Origin: Persephonella sp. KM09-Lau-8
GTDB lineage: Bacteria; Aquificota; Aquificia; Aquificales; Hydrogenothermaceae
DNA: 64,000 nt
NCBI RefSeq assembly: GCF_000703085.1
Contig: NZ_JNLL01000001.1
Location: forward strand, 1,798,001-1,862,000
Direction of reading: 5' to 3'
How positions within the stretch are numbered: position 1 is the first letter of the stretch; the number at the start of each line of letters is the position of its first letter. The position numbers and the translations under genes were made by a program. Below, piece by piece: positions 50,163-58,532 of this stretch. The notes beneath the pieces are model-generated. The model ran no database searches and was not told the DNA's origin. It saw only the letters and a program-made list of their open reading frames with translations.

Positions 50163-50493
50163 ATTTAAATACGATGAAGAATATATACATTGTGGTCTAA
50201 TGCTTGATTTATCTTACTACCTTAAACAACTTATGCTTGAAAAAGGACTTAATAAAAAACAGCTTGCAGAAAGAATGGGAGTATCTCCTGCATACATTAC
50301 CAAAATTTTCAGCGGACAAAACATATCCCTTAAAACTGTAGCCAAAATTTTGTCGGCCTTGGAGGTTGATGCTGGCATAAAAATAATTGATAGGGAAAAA
50401 GAAGAATACAAAGTAGCACCTAATAAAGAACTTTTAAAACTGGTTAAAAAAGGAAAAGAAGATGAAAGCAAAGCTTTCTCCATTGCAGCTTAA
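50137..50493 (+). CDS. HigA-type XRE antitoxin with C-terminal extension
   Basis: A 118-residue DNA-binding antitoxin. Residues about 28-85 form an XRE helix-turn-helix (KQLAERMGVSPAYITKIFSG, QNISLKTVAKILSALEVD). The C-terminal tail (YKVAPNKELLKLVKKGKEDE and on) is the position where TAC antitoxins carry a chaperone-addiction segment. It overlaps the toxin gene by 26 bases and the SecB-like gene by 32 bases. Confidence 0.85.
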   Translation: MSLRDLRDKFKYDEEYIHCGLMLDLSYYLKQLMLEKGLNKKQLAERMGVSPAYITKIFSGQNISLKTVAKILSALEVDAGIKIIDREKEEYKVAPNKELLKLVKKGKEDESKAFSIAA

Positions 50494-50887
50494 AGATATA
50501 CAGATTATAAGGCTAAATCTTGATGAAAATATAAAAGGTGAGAAAAAATTTAATATAGATGTTGATTTTGAACCTGTAAAAGTTAATATAGATGAAAAAG
50601 AGTATGAAGGTCTGATTTTTCACCTTAAAGTAAATAACAGAAGCAGAAAAGTAAGACTAAAAGTAGATACAGAAGCTCTGGCAATTTTTGAGTTTGAAAA
50701 AGGATTACCTCCTGAGAAGAAAGCACAACTTTTACTTTATAACGGATTATCAATTATTTATGGTTTTCTTAGAGGCTTAATTTTTCAAAAATGTTCATAC
50801 CTTCGCCCTGAAGATAGACTCCTTCCAAGTATTAATCTACTTGATATTATTGATAAGAAACTAAAAGACAAAAATAATAATTCCTAA
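50462..50887 (+). CDS. SecB-like chaperone of a TAC module
   Basis: A 141-residue protein resembling SecB-like chaperones: an N-terminal beta-rich half (IQIIRLNLDENIKG, FNIDVDFEPVKVN, RKVRLKVDTEALAIFEFE) and a C-terminal helix-strand block (LYNGLSIIYGFLRGLIFQKC and LLPSINLLDII) like SecB's ending helices. In M. tuberculosis the Rv1955-1957 TAC, SecB-like Rv1957 stabilises the HigA antitoxin. The same HigB-HigA-SecB order and the overlap with the antitoxin gene support that role here. AAGGA precedes the ATG. Confidence 0.75.
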   Translation: MKAKLSPLQLKDIQIIRLNLDENIKGEKKFNIDVDFEPVKVNIDEKEYEGLIFHLKVNNRSRKVRLKVDTEALAIFEFEKGLPPEKKAQLLLYNGLSIIYGFLRGLIFQKCSYLRPEDRLLPSINLLDIIDKKLKDKNNNS

Positions 50888-50928
50888 ATCCCTTTACAAT
50901 TACAATTTCTGAAACCAAAAATTTCCTA

Positions 50929-50957
50929 TTGACTTTCTAATCAATAATCATTATCGT
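50929..50957 (+). promoter_or_regulatory. bfr: Promoter of bfr with Fur-like box
   Basis: TTGACT (50929-50934) and TATCGT (50952-50957) are 17 bases apart. Between and across them, CAATAATCATTATCG (50942-50956) matches the 7-1-7 Fur consensus TGATAAT-N-ATTATCA at 11 of 14 positions, within a larger imperfect palindrome 50937-50963. Confidence 0.5.
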
Positions 50958-50983
50958 TATTAGAAAAATAGGAGGGTAGTATT

Positions 50984-51490
50984 ATGAACAGGGAAAAATC
51001 TGTGGAGTTATTAAACAAAGCTATTGCTGAAGAACTGACGGCAATACACCAATATATGTATTTCCATTTTGTATTAGATGACCTTGGATATGATTTACTG
51101 GCGGCAATATTCAAAAGAACGGCCATTGATGAAATGCTTCACACAGAAAGATTTGCAGAAAGAATTCTTTTTCTTGGTGGAGAGATAGAGATGAAACCTG
51201 CCAATGATATAGAACATATTAGAGACCCTGAAGAAATGCTCAAGTGGGCTATGAATGCAGAAGAAGAAGCAGTGGATATGTATAATGAATTTGCAGTGGA
51301 AGCCTCTAATAACAGAGACGCAGGAACAAAACAGATTTTTGAAGCAGTAATAATGGATGAAGAAAGGCATTACGATACATTCAATATTGAATATGAAAAC
51401 CTGAAAAAATTTGGTCTGGAATACCTGTCACAACAGGCTATGGAAAGAAGCAAAAGGATTGGTTCACAGGGAGGTAAAACAGGTCAGTAA
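50984..51490 (+). CDS. bfr: Bacterioferritin
   Basis: A 168-residue four-helix iron-storage protein. The ferroxidase ligands are present: Glu17 in EELTAIHQY, Glu50 and His53 in IDEMLHTER, and the DEERHYDTF pair in the last helix. Met51 corresponds to the methionine that ligates heme in bacterioferritins. Ribosome-binding site TAGGAGGG. It ends directly against the convergent LysE gene with no intergenic base. Iron regulation is suggested by the Fur-like box. Confidence 0.9.
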   Translation: MNREKSVELLNKAIAEELTAIHQYMYFHFVLDDLGYDLLAAIFKRTAIDEMLHTERFAERILFLGGEIEMKPANDIEHIRDPEEMLKWAMNAEEEAVDMYNEFAVEASNNRDAGTKQIFEAVIMDEERHYDTFNIEYENLKKFGLEYLSQQAMERSKRIGSQGGKTGQ

Positions 51491-52087
51491 TTAAATCTTA
51501 GAAAGACCATCCTTAAATAGCATAATTCCCAGAGCTATAAACAGAACGCCAATAAAACGGAGCAGGTAGATATAATACCTGCTCTCTATAAACTTTTTTA
51601 ATTTTTCTGTGAAAACAGCAATCAGCATCATACTTCCGGTAATTCCTATAAAGAAAAACATTGTAAACAGAATACCGCCAATAAAACCTGCTTCTCTTAC
51701 ATAAGGAGCACCAATAAAAAACCAGAATAAATAGGTATAGGGATTCAAAATATTTAAAATAACACCTTTTTTTAGAGAGCCGGTTAAATCAGTATCAAGC
51801 TGAAAATGTTCTATCCTCAAATTTTTATATCCAAAATAAAAAAGTATTAAAGCACCCAGAAAATATACAAAAGAAATCAGGTGCTTTACTTCACTGATTT
51901 TGTCCAGAATAAAAAGAGAAATCAGTAAAATCGGAACATCTGTTATGATTGGGGAAACAGAAACAAGAATTCCATTTTTTCTATGGCCTTGCAAGGTCTC
52001 TGATATTAACAAAGCCATTAAAGGTCCCGGAGATAGACCTGCAGAAACTCCAAAAATAAATCCAGTAATAATATCCTTTATATACAT
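51491..52087 (-). CDS. LysE-family amino-acid exporter
   Basis: A 198-residue protein with about six membrane segments. It starts ITGFIFGVSAGLSPGPLMAL, matching the LysE/RhtB SPGP motif, and has NILNPYTYLFW. The exported substrate cannot be told. It follows upp by 3 bases, suggesting an operon. Confidence 0.85.
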   Translation of the reverse strand: MYIKDIITGFIFGVSAGLSPGPLMALLISETLQGHRKNGILVSVSPIITDVPILLISLFILDKISEVKHLISFVYFLGALILFYFGYKNLRIEHFQLDTDLTGSLKKGVILNILNPYTYLFWFFIGAPYVREAGFIGGILFTMFFFIGITGSMMLIAVFTEKLKKFIESRYYIYLLRFIGVLFIALGIMLFKDGLSKI

Positions 52088-52090
52088 AAC

Positions 52091-52714
52091 TTAAGTGTTA
52101 TAAGCCCTGTCCCCTGCATCCCCAAGACCGGGGATTATGTATCCTTTATCGTTTAGTCTTTTATCTATCTGCGCTATGTAGATAGTTATATCTGGATGGT
52201 TCTGTGATACTTTTTGCAATCCTTCAGGTGCACCAATAATATTTAGAGAGATTATTTTTTCTGGATTTTTTTCTTTTATTACAGATATCGCATAATCCAG
52301 AGAACCACCTGTAGCAACCATAGGATCAAGTATTATTGCTATTTTCCCATTAAGCTGGGGAACACGGTCATAGTAAAGGACACTTTCAAGGGTTTCCTCA
52401 TCTCTTTTAATTGCCAGAAATCCTGAAACAGCCTCAGGAATAACCTTTAAAACCCCATCAAGCATAGGAAGACCAGCCCTTAAAATAGGAATGAACACAT
52501 ATTTTTCCTCCTGAAGCACAGGAAATCTACCTTTTCCAATCCATATATCCACTTCTTTTTCCACTAAAGGTTCATTTTTTAAAGCCTCAAATAACAAAAT
52601 TCTGGCAATTTCCGATATAAACTCACGGAAATTATACGGTTTTGTGTTAATATCTCTAAGCCTGGTTACCAGATTTTTCAAAAGAGGATGATTAACTTCT
52701 ATAACATTTTTCAT
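52091..52714 (-). CDS. upp: Uracil phosphoribosyltransferase
   Basis: A 207-residue salvage enzyme making UMP from uracil and PRPP. The PRPP loop reads LDPMVATGGS and the uracil site GLGDAGDRAYNT. ATG at 52714 is chosen over 52732 because AGGAG sits at 52725-52721 and a minus-strand TATAAT (52740-52735) would start transcription between the two ATGs. Confidence 0.93.
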   Translation of the reverse strand: MKNVIEVNHPLLKNLVTRLRDINTKPYNFREFISEIARILLFEALKNEPLVEKEVDIWIGKGRFPVLQEEKYVFIPILRAGLPMLDGVLKVIPEAVSGFLAIKRDEETLESVLYYDRVPQLNGKIAIILDPMVATGGSLDYAISVIKEKNPEKIISLNIIGAPEGLQKVSQNHPDITIYIAQIDKRLNDKGYIIPGLGDAGDRAYNT

Positions 52715-52775
52715 TTTTTTCTCCTGAGGCATATATTATATTGCTTAAATATTCTAACACTGAGGGAGGCTATTT

Positions 52776-53552
52776 ATGGAGTGTAGAGAGGAAGGGAAGA
52801 ATTTCCAGAGACTTGTTGATATAATGGCAAGACTTAGAAAAGAATGCCCATGGGATAAGGAGCAAACAAGCCAGTCTATAAAAAATAATCTTATAGAAGA
52901 GGCTTATGAGCTTTTTGAAGCTATAGAAAAAGATGATACAGATGCTATGATTGAAGAGCTTGGCGATTTATTGCTACAGGTTGTTTTCCATGCACAGATA
53001 AAAAAGGATGAAGGTAAGTTTGATATAAATGATGTTATAAACGCATTGATTGACAAGCTTATCCGAAGACATCCCCATGTATTTGGAGATCAGAAATATG
53101 AAGAATTAGAAGGTGAAGACCATCTAAAAAAATGGGAGATGATTAAACAGAAAGAGAAAAAAAGGGAATCTATTCTGGAAGGAATTCCCGCACGTATGCC
53201 TGCCCTTATGAGAGCTGTAAAAGTTCAGAAAAGAATGTCAAAAGTAGGATTTGACTGGCAAAATCCTCAGGAAGTTATGGAAAAAGTTGAAGAGGAGCTT
53301 AATGAACTGAAAGAAGCCAAAAATCCAGAAGAGATAAAACATGAACTTGGAGATTTACTGCTTACAATAACAAATCTGGCAAGGGCTTATGGAATAGACC
53401 CTGAAGAAGCTCTACACGAAGCAACAGATAGAAGTATTAGAAGATTTAACTATATTGAAAAGAAAGCAAAAGAAAAAAATATTGATCTGAAGGAGATGCC
53501 GCTAAATGATATGGAATATTACTGGCAGGAAGCAAAAAGTAAAGGATTATAG
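52776..53552 (+). CDS. mazG: Nucleoside triphosphate pyrophosphohydrolase MazG
   Basis: A 258-residue house-cleaning enzyme with two MazG domains. The first carries LRKECPWDKEQT and LIEEAYELFEAI with EELGDLLLQVVFH (the ExxE..ExxD magnesium site); the second has EEELNELKEA and HELGDLLLTITNLAR. Divergent from upp. The next gene starts 17 bases later. Confidence 0.95.
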   Translation: MECREEGKNFQRLVDIMARLRKECPWDKEQTSQSIKNNLIEEAYELFEAIEKDDTDAMIEELGDLLLQVVFHAQIKKDEGKFDINDVINALIDKLIRRHPHVFGDQKYEELEGEDHLKKWEMIKQKEKKRESILEGIPARMPALMRAVKVQKRMSKVGFDWQNPQEVMEKVEEELNELKEAKNPEEIKHELGDLLLTITNLARAYGIDPEEALHEATDRSIRRFNYIEKKAKEKNIDLKEMPLNDMEYYWQEAKSKGL

Positions 53553-53568
53553 GCTCCATAAAGAGCAT

Positions 53569-54381
53569 ATGCTTGATGAAAGTTCAGAGATATACCAGAA
53601 AATAACTGCAGCAATAAAAGAAAACAGAGATTTTATTGCAAATCTGGGACATTCTACATTTTTGATTTCATATAAAGGTAAAAGAGTTCTGACCGATCCA
53701 TTTTTAAGTCCCCATATATTTGGAATTAAAAGACAGAAGCCTGCTTTGAGACCTGACCTTGTGCCTCAAGTTGACCTTATTGTAATATCCCATGCCCATT
53801 ATGATCATCTTGATATGAGAACTTTAAGAAGATTAAACAGGGAAAGTGTAGTGATAATTCCTGAAAACACAAAACCTGTGCTTGGAAGAATTCATTTCAA
53901 AGAAATCATGGAACTTAAGCACTTTGAAACTACACAAAAAGAAGGAATACAGATAACCTCTTTACCTGTAAAACATAATAAAGGTCGTTCAATTCTGTTT
54001 CCTAATACAGAAGTGGCCAGTTATCTGATAACTATTGAAGATAAAACTTTTTACTTTGGCGGAGATACAGCCTATTTTGAGGGTTTCAAAGAATACGGGA
54101 AAAAATTCAAGATAAATATTGCCTTTCTGCCAATAGGTGGTTATGAACCAACTCTTATTCTACATAAGGTTCATATGAATCCCCATGAGGCTGTAAATGC
54201 CTTTTTAGACCTGAATGCCGATTATATAGTACCGATTCACTATGGAACCTTTCACACAATCCCAAAATTTGTTCAGGTGGAAGCCCCTTTAAAACATTTT
54301 AAAGAAGAAATAAGTAGACGAAATATAAATAATAAAGCTATAATAATTGAACCTAATAATATATTCGTATTAACACAATAA
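53569..54381 (+). CDS. Metallo-beta-lactamase-fold hydrolase (NAPE-PLD/UlaG-like)
   Basis: A protein of 270 residues. The metal-binding motif SHAHYDHLD is near residue 76, followed by LPVKHNKG, GGDTAYF and VPIHYGTFHT ligands. Related to the N-acyl phosphatidylethanolamine phospholipase D-like branch; substrate unknown. ATG 53569 is chosen to avoid overlap with mazG, but the ribosome-binding site is poor and a start at 53506 inside mazG cannot be excluded. Confidence 0.85.
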   Translation: MLDESSEIYQKITAAIKENRDFIANLGHSTFLISYKGKRVLTDPFLSPHIFGIKRQKPALRPDLVPQVDLIVISHAHYDHLDMRTLRRLNRESVVIIPENTKPVLGRIHFKEIMELKHFETTQKEGIQITSLPVKHNKGRSILFPNTEVASYLITIEDKTFYFGGDTAYFEGFKEYGKKFKINIAFLPIGGYEPTLILHKVHMNPHEAVNAFLDLNADYIVPIHYGTFHTIPKFVQVEAPLKHFKEEISRRNINNKAIIIEPNNIFVLTQ

Positions 54382-54426
54382 ATAAAATTTTTAATAGCAA
54401 ATTCCGATTATAAATTTAGACAGACT

Positions 54427-54457
54427 TTGGTTATCTATATCTAAATTATGCTAATAT
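54427..54457 (+). promoter_or_regulatory. Candidate promoter of the exopolysaccharide cluster
   Basis: An extended -10 element TGcTAATAT (-10 hexamer 54452-54457) has a weak TTGGTT (54427-54432) 19 bases upstream, about 40 bases ahead of wecB. Confidence 0.35.
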
Positions 54458-54496
54458 TTTTATAAGCTAGTTTTGTAGAAAAAAAGCGGGGGAAGT

Positions 54497-55705
54497 ATGA
54501 AAATAGCTGTTGTCTTTGGAACCAGACCTGAAGCTATAAAATTAGCCCCAGTTATTAAGCAGTTAAGAGAAAAATTTGAGACCATAGTTATAAATTCTGG
54601 ACAGCACCACAATCTGGTTCAGCAGATAATTGATTTTTTTCATATTGAAGTGGATTATGATTTAAGGGCATATGTATCAAAGGATAGAACACTTCCTCAA
54701 TTGTCTTCAATGTTAATAGAAAATTTGGATAGAGTTTATTCAGAAATTTCTCCAGATCTTGTTATTGTTCAGGGAGATACAATGACAACTTTTACCGGAG
54801 CATTTGTTGGTTTTTTACATAAAAAACCTGTTGCCCATGTGGAAGCAGGCCTGAGAAGTTTTAGTAAATTTGCACCTTTTCCAGAAGAATTAATGAGAGA
54901 GATGGTAGGGAGGCTGGCTGATTTGCATTTTCCTCCAACTGTTGTGGATAAAGAGAATCTTTTAAATGAAAATATAAGACCAGACAGAATTTTTCTTGTT
55001 GGTAATACGGTAGTTGATGCCCTCAAACTTGGTAATTCAATATTAGATGAAAATCAAGTATTTCAAGAACTTAAAGAGTATGGAATTACTCCAGATATAC
55101 TTAAAGATAGAAAAATAGTTCTTATTACTTCCCATAGACGGGAGAATATAGGGGAGCCACTTGTTAGAATCTGCCAGAGTATTAAACATTTAGCACAAGA
55201 ATATCCAGATTTTGTATTTATCTGGTCTATGCATCCAAACCCTGAGGTTAAGGAAATAGTTTCTAATTATATGCAAACAAAACCCGATAATATATATATA
55301 ACCAAACCGGTTTCTTATCCTACTATGATTTATTTACTTAATCATGCATTTTTGGTGCTTACAGATAGTGGGGGACTGCAGGAAGAAAGTGCCAGTATTG
55401 GCGTTCCGGTGTTGGTTCTAAGAACTGTTACAGAAAGATCAGTTGTGATAGATGCTGGAGCAGGTTTTTTAGTAGATAGCGATAGAAACAAGATTGAATA
55501 TTACTTTAATAAACTTGTTCAGGACAAAGAATTTTATAAAGAAGTTTCAGATAGAGGAGAACATCTTTTTGGAGATGGGACAGCATCCATAAGAATACAG
55601 AAATTACTTGAAAATAATGAAGTTCAAAAATTTATAAAGGATTATCCATTAACAGAGAAAATGAATTTAGAACATATTAAAAAGGAGGGTATAGAGATAT
55701 TATGA
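54497..55705 (+). CDS. wecB: UDP-N-acetylglucosamine 2-epimerase
   Basis: A 402-residue cytosolic enzyme converting UDP-GlcNAc to UDP-ManNAc. Motifs: FGTRPEAIKLAPV near the start, NSGQHHNL, VQGDTMTTFTGA, HVEAGLRS and DSGGLQEESASIG. It heads the cluster and overlaps the next gene by 4 bases. Its presence suggests the polymer contains ManNAc or needs UDP-ManNAc. Confidence 0.93.
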   Translation: MKIAVVFGTRPEAIKLAPVIKQLREKFETIVINSGQHHNLVQQIIDFFHIEVDYDLRAYVSKDRTLPQLSSMLIENLDRVYSEISPDLVIVQGDTMTTFTGAFVGFLHKKPVAHVEAGLRSFSKFAPFPEELMREMVGRLADLHFPPTVVDKENLLNENIRPDRIFLVGNTVVDALKLGNSILDENQVFQELKEYGITPDILKDRKIVLITSHRRENIGEPLVRICQSIKHLAQEYPDFVFIWSMHPNPEVKEIVSNYMQTKPDNIYITKPVSYPTMIYLLNHAFLVLTDSGGLQEESASIGVPVLVLRTVTERSVVIDAGAGFLVDSDRNKIEYYFNKLVQDKEFYKEVSDRGEHLFGDGTASIRIQKLLENNEVQKFIKDYPLTEKMNLEHIKKEGIEIL

Positions 55706-56475
55706 AAAAGGCAGGTATTTCTATTGCTTTGATTGGTGCTATAGCTGTTAATTCATATGCTCTTTCTCCAAAAAGATTTGAAGTTCAGTATAACTATGAA
55801 AGATTAGATCCATATTCAGATTATGGAGAGTGGAACAGTATTGATATGATGCTTTATGGAAAAGAAGGTGAAGACTGGACACCATTTGTTGGCGGGAGCA
55901 TTATAGATAGAAAAATAGAAGGTAGTGCTGCTTTAGGAGTTTTAGGCACCTACAAAGACTGGACAGACTGGCTTTATACATACTCTTCAATATCTTTTGG
56001 AACAAATTCTGAGTATTTACCTAAGTATAGACTTGACCATGAATTTAATTTTAAGCTGGGTCCCCAGCAGCAGTATGTATTAACAGCTGCAGGAACATAT
56101 ATAAAATACTGGGATGTTCATAAAGATATCGTTCTTTCTCTTGGAGGAACTGTTTATTATGGAAAATTTGTAGGAACCTTAAGATATTTCCATAATATAA
56201 GCAAACCTGGTAATGTCCGTTCATCTTCATATTTAATAAGTCTTGAATACGGTGCAGAAAAAGATCAGTGGACATATCTAAATTTATCCTGGGGTAAACA
56301 GGCTTATATGGCTACAAATCTCAGTAATCCGGAAGAGGTGAGAGAAAATTCAACTATCGTTGGAATAGGACACAGACACTGGCTAAGTAATACATTTGGG
56401 GTTATAGGTGAGCTTGAGTATATGAGACTTGAGAACTCTTACAACAAATATAGAATATCTGGGGAGTTTTTATAG
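55702..56475 (+). CDS. YaiO-like outer-membrane beta-barrel
   Basis: A 257-residue exported protein. Signal peptide MKKAGISIALIGAIAVNSYA, then alternating aromatic strands (e.g. FEVQYNYERLDPYSD, WLYTYSSISFG, LEYMRLENSYNKYRISGEFL) resembling YaiO-family barrels, ending in a strand with terminal FL. Probably the outer-membrane pore or accessory for the polysaccharide. Overlaps wecB by 4 bases. Confidence 0.7.
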   Translation: MKKAGISIALIGAIAVNSYALSPKRFEVQYNYERLDPYSDYGEWNSIDMMLYGKEGEDWTPFVGGSIIDRKIEGSAALGVLGTYKDWTDWLYTYSSISFGTNSEYLPKYRLDHEFNFKLGPQQQYVLTAAGTYIKYWDVHKDIVLSLGGTVYYGKFVGTLRYFHNISKPGNVRSSSYLISLEYGAEKDQWTYLNLSWGKQAYMATNLSNPEEVRENSTIVGIGHRHWLSNTFGVIGELEYMRLENSYNKYRISGEFL

Positions 56476-56487
56476 ATTTTTAGAGCT

Positions 56488-57270
56488 ATGCGAAAGAAAG
56501 ATAATCTTAAAGAAAAAATCCTTCCACACAGGGCATACAGGATAATAAAACTTGATACATTTGAGCTTATAGGAAGTTTTATAGCTATTTTCCTGATTTT
56601 TATCGCTGTGTTTTCATTTTTTCCTCTTATTCTGGAAAAGGGCATAGAGTTTTGCAAAGAGTTTTTAGATACACTTTATGTGTCTGCTGTATTTGAGATA
56701 AACCACAGGAATTTTCTAATATTTGATGTTCCATATATAGAGACTTACGGAAAATATCCAACAAAAAATTTTGCGATACTGACATTAATTGTCTCTTTTA
56801 TACTTGCAATCGCTTTATATAAAAATAAGTATCTGAAAAATATATCTATGACCCTTTTTGTTCTTGTATTTATAAATATTCTTTCTGCTTTATACTTTAT
56901 ATTCTTTTCCCAATATTTCCCATATAGTTTATCTAGTTTTTCCTATTTATTTATCAGCACTTCTGTAATAAATTGGGCGGTGTTGATGTTTATTTTTGGT
57001 TTACTAATTGCTCCAATTCCTGCAAATTTTTTTCTGAAAATAATCGTTTATATATTGATAAGTCTATCTGTAGTTGTTCTGGGATTTCTAAGATATCTGT
57101 TAATAATTGTGGTTCTAAAAGAATATACATACATTTTTATGCCAGTGTTGTTTTTAGGTTTTGGCATAATTGTTGATTATGTATATGCTGTAATGCTTTA
57201 TGGATTTTTTGTAAGTTTTGTAACAGCATCCTTACTTAAAAAGGTAGATGAGTGGCGATGGGTGGAATAA
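56488..57270 (+). CDS. Polytopic membrane protein of the exopolysaccharide cluster
   Basis: A 260-residue protein with about six membrane helices (first at 28-48; others at 96-112, 118-140, 150-172, 178-205 and 212-250). I do not recognise the family. It overlaps the glycosyltransferase start by 19 bases, so the two are probably made together and may form the synthase complex. Confidence 0.7.
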   Translation: MRKKDNLKEKILPHRAYRIIKLDTFELIGSFIAIFLIFIAVFSFFPLILEKGIEFCKEFLDTLYVSAVFEINHRNFLIFDVPYIETYGKYPTKNFAILTLIVSFILAIALYKNKYLKNISMTLFVLVFINILSALYFIFFSQYFPYSLSSFSYLFISTSVINWAVLMFIFGLLIAPIPANFFLKIIVYILISLSVVVLGFLRYLLIIVVLKEYTYIFMPVLFLGFGIIVDYVYAVMLYGFFVSFVTASLLKKVDEWRWVE

Positions 57271-58532
57271 TTATTTTGATACTTAAAGGATATATTTTGA
57301 CTGTTGCTGGCCTATGTGCCCTGTATGCTATAAGACACTTGATATTTGCCTATGACAGACTTCTTGGAAAACAGAGAATATTTTATGGAGATATTATAGA
57401 TGATGAATTGCCATCTGTATCTGTTCTGGTTCCAATGCATAATGAAGAGAAGGTTGCTCCAAACATACTAAAACTTCTTGTTGAAGCAGATTATCCCAGG
57501 GATAGATATGAGATTATTCCTATAAATGACCATTCTGAAGATAAAACAAAAGAGATTATTGATGAGTTTGCACAGAAGTATGATTTTATTCATCCATTGC
57601 ACAGATATAGTGGTAAAAGAGGAAAACCAGCCGGTTTAAATGATGCTTTAAAAATGGCAAAAGGAGAAATAGTTCTCATATTTGATGCAGATTATTTACC
57701 TCCAAAAGGAATAATTAAGGAATTAGCAGTTAATTTTAAAGACCCTATTGTTGGTGCAGTTATGGGAAGAGTTATTCCCATTAATGCAGATAAAAATCTT
57801 CTTACAAAACTACTTGACCTTGAAAGATGCGGTGGATATCAGGTTGACCAGCAGGCAAGATATAACCTGAATCTAATACCCCAGTATGGTGGCACAGTAG
57901 GAGGATTTAGAAAAGATATTGTTCTGGAAACAGGGGGTTTTGATGAAAATGTTCTTGCAGAGGATACAGAACTTACTTACAGGATGTATACATCTGGCTA
58001 TAAGGTTGTATATGCCAATAGAGCTGAGTGCTGGGAGGAGGCTCCTGAGGACTGGGAAGTAAGAGCCAGACAGGTCAAGAGATGGTCACGGGGACATAAT
58101 CAGGTAATGTTTAAATACTTTTTCAAAGTTCTTAAATCAAAATATCTTACATTTTTCCAGAAATTTGATGGAATATTGCTTTTAATGGTTTATCTAATAC
58201 CTGCTTTATTGCTACTTGGCTGGTTAGATCTTCTAATCCTGTTCTTCCTTGGAGATATAAATATAATTGCTCCTGTATTTGTTATGCTGGTTCTTCTTTT
58301 GTTTTCTGGCTTTGGGAATTTTGCTCCGTTTTATGAAATTGCCACAGGAACAATGATTGATGGTCTTACAAAGAGAGTCAGATTATTACCATTTCTGATG
58401 TTCAACTTTGTTTTTAATGGAGTTTATATAACTTTAGGTTTCTGGCAGGCATTTATGGATTTTGTAAAAAGAAATAGAGAAATTCACTGGGATAAAACGG
58501 AAAGATTTAGGGAAGAAGAGGTAGTAGAGTGA
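57252..58532 (+). CDS. Processive family 2 glycosyltransferase
   Basis: A 426-residue membrane polysaccharide synthase. One N-terminal helix, then a GT-A domain with VSVLVPMHNEEKVAP, DHSEDKT, a DxD at FDADY (about 144-146), the base AEDTELTYRM, and QVKRW at about 274-278, the QxxRW motif of processive synthases (cellulose, PNAG, hyaluronan). Several C-terminal helices follow. GTG 57252 is chosen because AAGG lies 7 bases upstream; ATG 57258 is an alternative. Confidence 0.88.
   Translation: MAMGGIIILILKGYILTVAGLCALYAIRHLIFAYDRLLGKQRIFYGDIIDDELPSVSVLVPMHNEEKVAPNILKLLVEADYPRDRYEIIPINDHSEDKTKEIIDEFAQKYDFIHPLHRYSGKRGKPAGLNDALKMAKGEIVLIFDADYLPPKGIIKELAVNFKDPIVGAVMGRVIPINADKNLLTKLLDLERCGGYQVDQQARYNLNLIPQYGGTVGGFRKDIVLETGGFDENVLAEDTELTYRMYTSGYKVVYANRAECWEEAPEDWEVRARQVKRWSRGHNQVMFKYFFKVLKSKYLTFFQKFDGILLLMVYLIPALLLLGWLDLLILFFLGDINIIAPVFVMLVLLLFSGFGNFAPFYEIATGTMIDGLTKRVRLLPFLMFNFVFNGVYITLGFWQAFMDFVKRNREIHWDKTERFREEEVVE

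Noticed and set aside
54382-54496. Riboswitch or RNA gene ahead of wecB
   Set aside because: Only AT-rich sequence with a weak promoter; no conserved structured motif seen.
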